Shown here piece by piece: positions 1-5,963 of a DNA stretch of 11,645 bases (position 1 is the stretch's first letter; every line of letters starts with the position of its first letter). Made by a program: the position numbers and the translations under genes. The notes under the pieces were generated by a model. It was not told the DNA's origin. It was given only the letters and a program-made list of their open reading frames with translations, and searched no databases. The DNA is from an uncultured Treponema sp. (lineage in GTDB: Bacteria; Spirochaetota; Spirochaetia; Treponematales; Treponemataceae): contig CALELJ010000012.1 of NCBI GenBank assembly GCA_937902445.1, positions 1 through 11,645 of the forward strand. The letters are read 5' to 3'.

Positions 1-296
1 TCCTTTGCCTGGCTGAAAAGTCGTTTAGATACTACGGCATTTTTTGGAAGCACCGATTCAACTTTCTTTACGTATTCAGAAGCATTATAAAACTCAAGAT
101 AATCAATTCCACCCTGAATCTGAAAATCTCCGCCATAATACATCTTAGCCTTGGTAGACATTGCAGAAAGCATGCCGCCAACAACAAACATCAGGAACAG
201 GGAAACTCCGACACCCACCATGCAGACAAGAAAAAGAGAAACATACTGGCGCCATTTAGAGAGAAGAAAACGCGACGAAATCTTGAAGTAATACAT
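1..296 (-). CDS. ABC transporter permease, MacB/LolC/FtsX type (partial, N-terminal part only)
   Basis: Only the first 98 codons are in the window; the rest lies beyond the left edge. The translation begins MYYFKISSRFLLSKWRQYVS, followed by one long hydrophobic segment (about residues 19-45) and then a soluble stretch starting KAKMYYGGDFQIQGG. This is the layout of the N-terminal membrane helix and the start of the extracytoplasmic MacB-PCD-like domain of FtsX-family permeases. The start is well fixed: its ATG (294-296) overlaps the TGA stop of the preceding permease as TGATG, and a GGGAGG ribosome site sits about six bases upstream inside that gene. This implies translational coupling. The pair probably forms a heterodimeric permease, as LolC/LolE do, with an ATPase encoded outside the window. 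Substrate unknown; lipoprotein release or efflux are possibilities by family only. Confidence 0.85.
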   Translation of the reverse strand, partial: MYYFKISSRFLLSKWRQYVSLFLVCMVGVGVSLFLMFVVGGMLSAMSTKAKMYYGGDFQIQGGIDYLEFYNASEYVKKVESVLPKNAVVSKRLFSQAK

Positions 297-1726
297 CAGT
301 TGCCTCCCTGCATTGCCCTGACAGGACTAACTTTCAATGCCATATGGACAGGATAAATCCATCCTATAAGACCGAGCACCACAGACAGGGCAATCGACTC
401 AAGTATGTTCAGTATGGAAACGGAAAAACTTAGGGTATCGCTGCCAAACAACTGGACGAGGAATGAATTTCCAAGATGTATGTTCATCGATGAAATAAAT
501 GCACTTGCAATGGAACCTAAAATGCAGCCAATAATTCCGGCTGTAATAGTAAGGATGAAAGTTTCAACCATACATTCAGCAGAAACAAATTTTCGTGAAG
601 CACCTTCAGCACGCATGGTTCCAATTTCCTGGGTCCTGTTAAGGACATTTACAACCAGCGTATTGTTTATCACTATGAAACCTGCAAAAAGAACAACGAT
701 GACACCGACATTAAAGATAAATCTTATCCAGAAAAGATATGTGGCAGTACTTCCGGCGGCACTTCTCCATGAAACAGCCTGAACAGGCCATCCGGATTTT
801 TTGAAATCTGAATTCAACTGGTGCAGGGTATTCTTAATCAGTTTCCGGTCGCTCAATTTAAGGATTATGAAATTCCACGCAGTACTTTCGGTTTCTGAAA
901 CTGCAGTCCCCATGGAATCTTCAACGACAGTTTCTTCTACAGCCGGAACTTCATCTTCCGCGGTAAAATCCTCAGCATCATCAAAGATGGAATCAAAATC
1001 GAAATCATCATCAAGAAGATCGACATTATTATCTTCTATATCAACATTCTCGGAAGTGTCAGTAATATCAAGAAGAGAACGCAATGTAATCGGGTCGACA
1101 AGAATTATGCTGTCCAGAGTTTCATTCTGAATTGAGTATTCATATATGCATGAAACTTTTGCGGCGCGAATTCTAAATGACATTCTGTCTTCAACAAGGA
1201 ACTGAAGTTCATCACCAATACCGGCCTTGTATTTTTCCGCAACCGCTTTCGAAAGGGCAACTCCCCTTTCGCCTCTGGCATAAGGTCTTCCTTCCGTAAT
1301 TTTTATGGACGACATTACCTTCATGTATTCTTCGGCATCAACACCGAAAAGAGTTTCAAGTTCCTTGTCGCTGTTCTTGCTTTCCACAATTGCCCTTCCG
1401 GAAATCTGAGGAACAATATCTGCAACATTATTCTCTTCCTCAAGATAATCAACGATGTCTGAAAATGGAATGAGATGTGGTATTTCCGTGAGTTTACCTG
1501 TCACGGGAGTTTCATCGCCAAAAAGACTGAGCGGAACTTTTGCAACGGGACGAACCACTATGTCACCCGTAAAACTTTTTGAATATACGCTTTCAATTCC
1601 GTGTTCCGTACTGTCAAAAAGAGAATTCACAAGAACCATAAGCGTAATTGCAAAAGCAATAAAGAGAATGATTACAAAAGAACTTTTGCGAGATACTATA
1701 TTTTTATATGCCAGGTAAAACAACAT
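296..1726 (-). CDS. ABC transporter permease, FtsX/LolC-like, with acidic insert
   Basis: A 476-residue inner-membrane permease. It has one N-terminal helix (about 16-36), a large extracytoplasmic domain (about 40-325) and three C-terminal helices (about 332-358, 385-412, 437-460), the usual FtsX topology. Two family hallmarks are visible: NRTQEIGTMRAEGASRK at 363-379, the cytoplasmic loop that contacts the ATPase, and YPVHMALKVSPVRAM at 458-472 near the end. Residues 225-280 form a very acidic stretch with no Lys or Arg between Arg216 and Lys290, which looks like an insertion in the extracytoplasmic domain. The ATG at 1724-1726 gives the expected FtsX N-terminus (LAYKNIVSRK), but no good ribosome site precedes it. 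The gene starts 18 bases after the T-run of the leuA terminator, so it is the first gene of its unit and is coupled to the second permease. Function by family: ATP-driven export or lipoprotein extraction; substrate not predictable. Confidence 0.9.
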   Translation of the reverse strand: MLFYLAYKNIVSRKSSFVIILFIAFAITLMVLVNSLFDSTEHGIESVYSKSFTGDIVVRPVAKVPLSLFGDETPVTGKLTEIPHLIPFSDIVDYLEEENNVADIVPQISGRAIVESKNSDKELETLFGVDAEEYMKVMSSIKITEGRPYARGERGVALSKAVAEKYKAGIGDELQFLVEDRMSFRIRAAKVSCIYEYSIQNETLDSIILVDPITLRSLLDITDTSENVDIEDNNVDLLDDDFDFDSIFDDAEDFTAEDEVPAVEETVVEDSMGTAVSETESTAWNFIILKLSDRKLIKNTLHQLNSDFKKSGWPVQAVSWRSAAGSTATYLFWIRFIFNVGVIVVLFAGFIVINNTLVVNVLNRTQEIGTMRAEGASRKFVSAECMVETFILTITAGIIGCILGSIASAFISSMNIHLGNSFLVQLFGSDTLSFSVSILNILESIALSVVLGLIGWIYPVHMALKVSPVRAMQGGN

Positions 1727-1736
1727 AATCTTTTCA

Positions 1737-1765
1737 ATTATATAAAAAAAAGGAGGACTTTAACA
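1737..1765 (-). promoter_or_regulatory. Possible promoter of the permease operon
   Basis: A perfect TATAAT lies on the minus strand at 1742-1737, ten bases before the permease ATG. The 17-bp-spaced -35 position (TGTTAA, 1765-1760) is poor and falls inside the loop and stem of the leuA terminator. If real, the transcript would start only about 3-4 bases before the ATG. Without it, the operon would depend on read-through of the terminator. Confidence 0.35.
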
Positions 1766-1776
1766 GTCCCCCCTTT
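1744..1776 (-). terminator. Rho-independent terminator of leuA
   Basis: On the minus strand, AAAGGGGGGACT (1776-1765) pairs with AGTCCTCCTTT (1759-1749) around a GTTAA loop, with one G-U pair and one bulged G. The hairpin runs directly into a T-run at 1751-1744. It begins five bases after the leuA stop codon and separates leuA from the permease operon. Confidence 0.85.
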
Positions 1777-1780
1777 ATCA

Positions 1781-3466
1781 TCAGATCTGGTTAAGCGCTG
1801 ATACGATGGCATCAACACCGGCTCTGCCTACGCTTGTTGACTTTCCGACACCCCAGTATTCATTTCCGTCCTCACAGGTAAGCTGAACGTAAGCAACAGC
1901 ACTTGTATTGTTTCCAGTACCGATGCTGTGTTCATGGAATGCTGTTACACTGAACTTTGGTGCAGGTGTAGAACCAAGGGCTGCGGCAAAAGCATCGAGA
2001 GGTCCGTTTCCTTTTTCTCCGATGATATACTGCTCTCCCTTCCATATGATCACGCCACGGCAAAGTGTCGTTTCCTGATTACCATCATTGTTCTTTGATT
2101 CAACATGGGTTTCAGACAGATCAAGAATCTGCATGTTGTCTCTTTTGCCAAACCACTGTTTTTCAAAGATATCATAAATCTCTTTTGTCTGAAGTTCACG
2201 CTGTGCCTTGTCTGCCTCCGCCTGAACAACTTTTCCAAGGGCAGGATGCATTGCTTTTGGCAGTGTAAGCCCATAATCATTTTCAAGAATGTAGGCAGCA
2301 CCGCCCTTTCCTGACTGGCTGTTGATGCGGATGATTCCTTCATACTGGCGGCCAATGTCATGGGGGTCAATATAAAGATAAGGAACATCCCAAAGCGTAT
2401 TCTTTTCCATTTTTGTGCGGGCAGCCATTCCCTTGCGGATCGCATCCTGATGGCTTCCTGAGAATGCGGTAAACACAAGTTCACCCACATAAGGTGTGCG
2501 TGGGAAAATTTCCATGCCTGTGTATTCAGTATAGCGTTCTCCTACTGCCTGAACATCGCGGAAATCAAGTTCAGGATCAACACCCTGGGCATACATATTG
2601 AGGGCAACGTTTACGATATCAAGATTTCCTGTACGTTCCCCGTTTCCAAAGAGACAGCCTTCCGTTCTGTCGGCGCCGGCAAGCAAAGCCAGTTCTGCGG
2701 AGGCAACGCCAGTTCCGCGGTCATTATGACAGTGAGTGGAAATGATTACAGCCTCACGGTCACTGATATGGTCGGCAAAATATTCAATTGCATCTGCATA
2801 AACATTCGGCGTATAGCATTCAACAGTAGTCGGAAGATTGAAGATGATTTTATTGTCTTTTGTAGCTCCCCATTCCTTCATGACTGCATCACAAACTTCA
2901 ACGGCATAGTCAATTTCTGTATGGGAGAAACTTTCAGGAGAATATTCTATGCGGATCTTCTTGCGTTCTTCTTCTGTAAGGCATGACTTGATGCATTTAA
3001 TTCCTTCAATCGCAATCTGCTTAATTTCATCCTTTGACTTGTTGAATGTGTATTTTCTCTGGGCAGGGCTTGTTGAATTGTAAAGATGGAAAATCGCATG
3101 TGGAGCACCCTTGATGGCTTCCAGAGTCTTCTTTACAAGAGCCTCACGTGCCTGGCACAGAACCTGAACCGTAACATCTTCAGGAATGCGGTTTTCTTCA
3201 ATGAGGCGGCGCATGAATTCATATTCAGTATCACTTGCGGCAGGAAAACCAACTTCGATTTCCTTAAAGCCGACTTTTACAAGGAGGTCAAAGAATGCAA
3301 GTTTTGTATCAACACCCATCGGATTTACAAGTGCCTGATTTCCGTCCCTAAGGTCAACGGAACACCAGATCGGGGCTTTTGTAATCCTGTTTGAAGGCCA
3401 TCGGCGGCTCTTCATCTCAATGTCACCTACACGTCCATACTTTGTGCCTGGATTCATTACGCTCAT
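1781..3466 (-). CDS. leuA: 2-isopropylmalate synthase, LeuA type 2
   Basis: Catalyses condensation of acetyl-CoA with 2-oxoisovalerate to 2-isopropylmalate, the committed step of leucine synthesis, in the cytoplasm. From the ATG at 3466 the protein has 561 residues, the length of the yeast/actinobacterial-type LeuA. The HMGL-like TIM barrel carries SVDLRDGNQAL (36-46, metal-binding Asp), STHCHNDRGTG (243-253, with the metal-binding His pair) and GNGERTGNLDIVNVALN (274-290). The C-terminal 110 or so residues match the LeuA dimer/allosteric domain (GEKGNGPLDAFAAAL; HEHSIGTGNNTSAVAYVQ), the usual site of leucine feedback inhibition. The start at 3466 is chosen because AAGGAG (3479-3474) sits seven bases upstream; a longer in-frame reading from TTG at 3511 would begin inside the attenuator hairpin and add residues unlike the family. 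It stands alone between an attenuator and its own terminator, with no leuB, leuC or leuD in the window. Confidence 0.97.
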   Translation of the reverse strand: MSVMNPGTKYGRVGDIEMKSRRWPSNRITKAPIWCSVDLRDGNQALVNPMGVDTKLAFFDLLVKVGFKEIEVGFPAASDTEYEFMRRLIEENRIPEDVTVQVLCQAREALVKKTLEAIKGAPHAIFHLYNSTSPAQRKYTFNKSKDEIKQIAIEGIKCIKSCLTEEERKKIRIEYSPESFSHTEIDYAVEVCDAVMKEWGATKDNKIIFNLPTTVECYTPNVYADAIEYFADHISDREAVIISTHCHNDRGTGVASAELALLAGADRTEGCLFGNGERTGNLDIVNVALNMYAQGVDPELDFRDVQAVGERYTEYTGMEIFPRTPYVGELVFTAFSGSHQDAIRKGMAARTKMEKNTLWDVPYLYIDPHDIGRQYEGIIRINSQSGKGGAAYILENDYGLTLPKAMHPALGKVVQAEADKAQRELQTKEIYDIFEKQWFGKRDNMQILDLSETHVESKNNDGNQETTLCRGVIIWKGEQYIIGEKGNGPLDAFAAALGSTPAPKFSVTAFHEHSIGTGNNTSAVAYVQLTCEDGNEYWGVGKSTSVGRAGVDAIVSALNQI

Positions 3467-3473
3467 TTTTAAA

Positions 3474-3479
3474 CTCCTT
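3474..3479 (-). promoter_or_regulatory. Ribosome binding site of leuA
   Basis: AAGGAG on the minus strand, seven bases before the ATG at 3466. It lies just downstream of the attenuator T-run, so it is present only in read-through transcripts. It decides the leuA start codon. Confidence 0.85.
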
Positions 3480-3485
3480 GAAAAT

Positions 3486-3518
3486 AAAAAAGACCTGCTG
3501 CCGTTAAGCAACAGGTCT
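3486..3518 (-). terminator. leu attenuator terminator (3:4 hairpin)
   Basis: On the minus strand, AGACCTGTTGC (3518-3508) pairs along its full length (one G-U) with GCAGCAGGTCT (3501-3491) across a six-base loop, followed by a T-run (3491-3486). It lies between the leader peptide stop codon and the leuA ribosome site, which is where a transcription attenuator belongs. Confidence 0.9.
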
Positions 3519-3600
3519 GTAATTAACGTAGATAATATACAGCGACTTGCTACCTTGCGGCCTTTACACGAGACAATGACAATAGTAGAAGTAGTGCTGT
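3508..3600 (-). promoter_or_regulatory. leu attenuator: alternative 1:2 and 2:3 (antiterminator) pairings
   Basis: Region 1 lies in the leader coding sequence: ACAGC (3600-3596), ACTT (3592-3589) and CTAC (3588-3585). These can pair with GCTGT (3543-3539), AAGT (3548-3545) and GTAG (3553-3550) respectively, giving 13 base pairs with small internal loops and spanning the leucine codons. Region 2 can instead pair with the 5' arm of the terminator: CTGTA (3542-3538) with TACAG (3521-3517), plus GCAA (3550-3547) with TTGC (3511-3508), or GCAAGGT (3558-3552) with ACC..TTGC (3516-3508). The 2:3 structure excludes the terminator. The pairing was found by eye and no energies were calculated. Confidence 0.7.
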
Positions 3601-3609
3601 GAATTTCAT
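3550..3609 (-). CDS. leuL: leu operon leader (attenuator) peptide, 19 residues
   Basis: The minus-strand ATG at 3609-3607 opens a short reading frame, MKFTALLLLLSLSRVKAAR, ending at TAG (3552-3550). Codons 6-10 and 12 are leucine (CTA, CTT, CTA, CTA, TTG, then TTG), and none of them is CTG. It lies directly downstream of a promoter and upstream of an intrinsic terminator and leuA, the arrangement of a ribosome-mediated leucine attenuator. Scarce charged leucyl-tRNA would stall the ribosome over region 1 and favour the antiterminator; smooth translation to the stop codon would favour the terminator. No Shine-Dalgarno sequence precedes the ATG, and the predicted transcript start falls at or next to its A, so the peptide is probably translated from a leaderless end. 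It is a regulatory peptide and is not expected to have a function of its own. The symbol follows the usual leader name and is assigned by role, not by homology. Confidence 0.85.
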   Translation of the reverse strand: MKFTALLLLLSLSRVKAAR

Positions 3610-3616
3610 GAATACC

Positions 3617-3645
3617 AATCTAACTCTAAATTAAATAAAAGTCAA
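3617..3645 (-). promoter_or_regulatory. Promoter of the leu leader and leuA
   Basis: Minus-strand TTGACT (3645-3640), a 17-base AT-rich spacer and TAGATT (3622-3617) form a good sigma-70-type promoter. The expected start, about seven bases on, falls at 3610-3609, on the leader peptide ATG. It begins only 17 bases after the stop codon of the upstream DUF4954 gene. No terminator is seen between that gene and this promoter, so any read-through would also pass through the attenuator. Confidence 0.75.
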
Positions 3646-3661
3646 CAAAAACATATTGATC

Positions 3662-5893
3662 TCATGCCCTTAAGTTCTTGAAAAGCTTTTCGAGGTTGGC
3701 GGAAAATTCATCTGTCGCATTCCTCAACTTCTTAAGGAACCCATCCTTATCAAGGGAACCAAGAACGGCTTCCTTTTCCGCACTGTTTCTGAAAGTGACA
3801 GATCTGAAATATTCAGTATAATCCCTCTCTCTTACCTGAATGGATGATTCAAGCATGTTCATGGAAACAAAGGCAACGTCCGCAAGGAATTTCTCGTAAT
3901 CGATTTCCGTGAAGTATTCGATGGATTTCGAATATAGCCACTCAATTATGTAGAGAGAATAACGGGCTTTGTAATCACAATAATTTGACTCGCATTCATC
4001 ATAAAACTTGTGGACCATCTCCCAGCTGTTGATTTCACCGTTTTTGATTTTAAATGTAAGTTCCTGAATCTTTGCGTTTGGAATTACCTGTCCACCTACA
4101 TTTGTCCACTCATTGTACAGAGGAATTTTCTTTATTTCCGCTATATCCTCGATTGTGAGCATCTCCTTGTTTTTTCTGACGACATAAGACATAAGGGACT
4201 CTGCGGCAAAGTATTTCAGCACACGCCTGTATTCCCTGTATGCCTGTGAAGGTTTGTAAATAAGAGCACCATATTTATTCTGACAGCGGTCATCAACAAG
4301 AAGGAATTTGGAATCGTAATTCTTATGTAGGAAATCCTTTGCAATCACAAGTACATCTTCAGGAACACATTCCTTGATTTTTCTCCTGCATTCCCTGTAG
4401 AAATCCATATCACAAATTTCCTTGGTGTATTTTGCGGCATCACTTTCATTCATGTTGAGATATCTCGATGTAAGTTCAATGAGCCTGTTGATGGAGAAAA
4501 CAATTTCCTGCACTGTATCAGGCGCAAGAGGATTAGTCTCAATATGCTGAACTATCTTAAAGCGCTTGTCGCGGGAGGCAAACTTATATTTATTTCTGAC
4601 AATGGCAAACATGTTGTACAGGAACCAGTAAGCCGGAATTATATGCACACTGTTGTTCTCATAGTCTGGGGCAATAAGCGAAAAGGGATAAGTGATGTTC
4701 AATTCGTGGCGATAGGTACCTTTTGATGCAAGAACAAATGAAGCAAACCTTGAATCGAATTTGAAGTCGGAACACAGACCAGGCCAGAAACCTCTACCTG
4801 CAATCATCTCACAGTCCGGGCTTCTCGAATTATGGTTAGATCCGATGGTAGCCGCACTGGCAATATTCGACTGCCCCATGATGGTCGACGCAATAAGGAA
4901 TGAAGAATTATGATGCTGCTCATGGAACGGATATATAAGGTTGTTCAGAAGTTCACAGCACGAAACCGTAGAGTTGTCTCCAAGAACGGAATTCAAAAGG
5001 CGTGCACCATATTTAAGCTGACAGTTTCTTCCAATTACAAATCTAACGGCAACTGCCTGGTAGAAAATATGACATCCATAACCGACAATACCGTTGACAA
5101 GTTCGACACCCTCGCCTATCTGGCTTGGTTCATTTTCAGAAGAGAGAATAGTAATATTCTTGAGTTTAAAGGCTCCCTTAATATATGCGCAGGATCCGAC
5201 CTTAACATCCTTAAGCAGAGTTGAATTCTTGATTACGACATCATTTTCAACAATTCCGTATGTATCGCACTTTTTTGACTTTCCATATTCAGTAAGCTGG
5301 ACAAAACGGTCCATAAGTTTTTTATCTTCTCTGTACCGCGACCAGATATAGGCATCTGCAGGAATGAGATCTACAAATGGAAGAACGGAACGATTTCCAT
5401 TCTCATTGCCGACGCCAATCCAGATTCTGTTTTCCTCAGGTTCATTTTCTTTCAGGATGCCTTCGCCAAATTTCGAGTGGTTGGTACAGCTCATTTCCTG
5501 AATATTGAAAAGTATTACGCGGTCGCCCAGTCTATAGTTTACAAGATAGCTTACATTGTGTACTGCACAGTTATCTCCGACAACAACATCCTTAAGATAT
5601 GAATGGGTAATTCCAGTACTTAATTCAAGATCGTGATAGGTAATGGAGCTGTCAGTCAGTTCACCAAGAACTACATATCCATGGAATTCCGAATGCCTTA
5701 TCATGGCAGGATCAAAAGCATTTTCATCACTGCTTACAAAAACATTTTTCCAGGCTGGATCATCAGAAACATTGAAATTTGATTCAAGGATCTTGATTTC
5801 AGATGCGGTCAAATTCCTTTTACCGGCAAGAAGTTTTTTATCTATGGAGTCAATATCAAAATGAGTAGTCTTGTTCGATGTTATTTTCAACAT
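3662..5893 (-). CDS. DUF4954 family protein with left-handed beta-helix repeats
   Basis: A 743-residue protein with no signal peptide or membrane segment, so probably cytoplasmic. Two stretches (about 85-145 and 212-355) show irregular hexapeptide-like turns such as LKDVVVGDNCAVHNVS and LLNSVLGDNSTVSCCELL, as in left-handed beta-helix sugar nucleotidyltransferases and acyltransferases. A distinctive middle part carries FHEQHHNSSFLIAS (323-336), GSNHNSRSPD (351-360) and AGRGFWPGLCSDFKFDSRFA (365-384); these His/Asn-rich segments look like a ligand or active site. The last 300 or so residues are largely helical. I recognise the DUF4954 family by this combination; its function is not established to my knowledge. 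The start is fixed by the family-like N-terminus and by a -10 box ending six bases upstream. There is no proper ribosome site, since GAAGA abuts the ATG. It is transcribed alone, divergently from the M16 gene and ahead of the leu unit. Confidence 0.88.
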   Translation of the reverse strand: MLKITSNKTTHFDIDSIDKKLLAGKRNLTASEIKILESNFNVSDDPAWKNVFVSSDENAFDPAMIRHSEFHGYVVLGELTDSSITYHDLELSTGITHSYLKDVVVGDNCAVHNVSYLVNYRLGDRVILFNIQEMSCTNHSKFGEGILKENEPEENRIWIGVGNENGNRSVLPFVDLIPADAYIWSRYREDKKLMDRFVQLTEYGKSKKCDTYGIVENDVVIKNSTLLKDVKVGSCAYIKGAFKLKNITILSSENEPSQIGEGVELVNGIVGYGCHIFYQAVAVRFVIGRNCQLKYGARLLNSVLGDNSTVSCCELLNNLIYPFHEQHHNSSFLIASTIMGQSNIASAATIGSNHNSRSPDCEMIAGRGFWPGLCSDFKFDSRFASFVLASKGTYRHELNITYPFSLIAPDYENNSVHIIPAYWFLYNMFAIVRNKYKFASRDKRFKIVQHIETNPLAPDTVQEIVFSINRLIELTSRYLNMNESDAAKYTKEICDMDFYRECRRKIKECVPEDVLVIAKDFLHKNYDSKFLLVDDRCQNKYGALIYKPSQAYREYRRVLKYFAAESLMSYVVRKNKEMLTIEDIAEIKKIPLYNEWTNVGGQVIPNAKIQELTFKIKNGEINSWEMVHKFYDECESNYCDYKARYSLYIIEWLYSKSIEYFTEIDYEKFLADVAFVSMNMLESSIQVRERDYTEYFRSVTFRNSAEKEAVLGSLDKDGFLKKLRNATDEFSANLEKLFKNLRA

Positions 5894-5899
5894 TCTTCA

Positions 5900-5928
5900 A
5901 TTTTAATAAGAATCAATGAAAATTGCAA
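5900..5928 (-). promoter_or_regulatory. Promoter of the DUF4954 gene, sharing its -35 box with the divergent promoter
   Basis: Minus-strand TTGCAA (5928-5923), a 17-base spacer and TAAAAT (5905-5900). The expected transcript start falls at about 5893, the A of the DUF4954 ATG, which would give a leaderless mRNA. The -35 box is the centre of the palindrome AATTGCAATT (5921-5930). Confidence 0.6.
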
Positions 5929-5951
5929 TTTTCAGGATTTCCTTTTATTAT
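5923..5951 (+). promoter_or_regulatory. Promoter of the M16 gene, sharing its -35 box with the divergent promoter
   Basis: Plus-strand TTGCAA (5923-5928), a 17-base spacer and TATTAT (5946-5951). The expected start near 5958 precedes the ATG at 5964 by about five bases. The same palindromic TTGCAA serves the opposite strand, so the two promoters overlap and could not both be occupied at once. Confidence 0.6.
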
Positions 5952-5963
5952 TCAAATAGAATT

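Noticed and set aside
2050..2490. A 146-codon minus-strand open frame within leuA
   Set aside because: It is out of frame with leuA, which is intact with all its motifs across this stretch, so it is an overlapping-frame artefact.
3467..3511. A 15-codon N-terminal extension of leuA starting at TTG 3511
   Set aside because: The extension would begin inside the attenuator hairpin and read through its T-run. The ATG at 3466 has AAGGAG at ideal spacing and gives the normal family N-terminus.
3486..3615. T-box or other riboswitch in front of leuA
   Set aside because: The leader is only about 140 bases and contains no recognisable T-box consensus or specifier-loop architecture. The leucine-rich leader peptide explains the terminator.
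5916..5963. A longer M16 protein starting at ATG 5916
   Set aside because: It would place the start upstream of the predicted promoter and put 16 extra residues before a good signal peptide. The start at 5964 fits both the promoter and the export signal, although neither start has a ribosome site.
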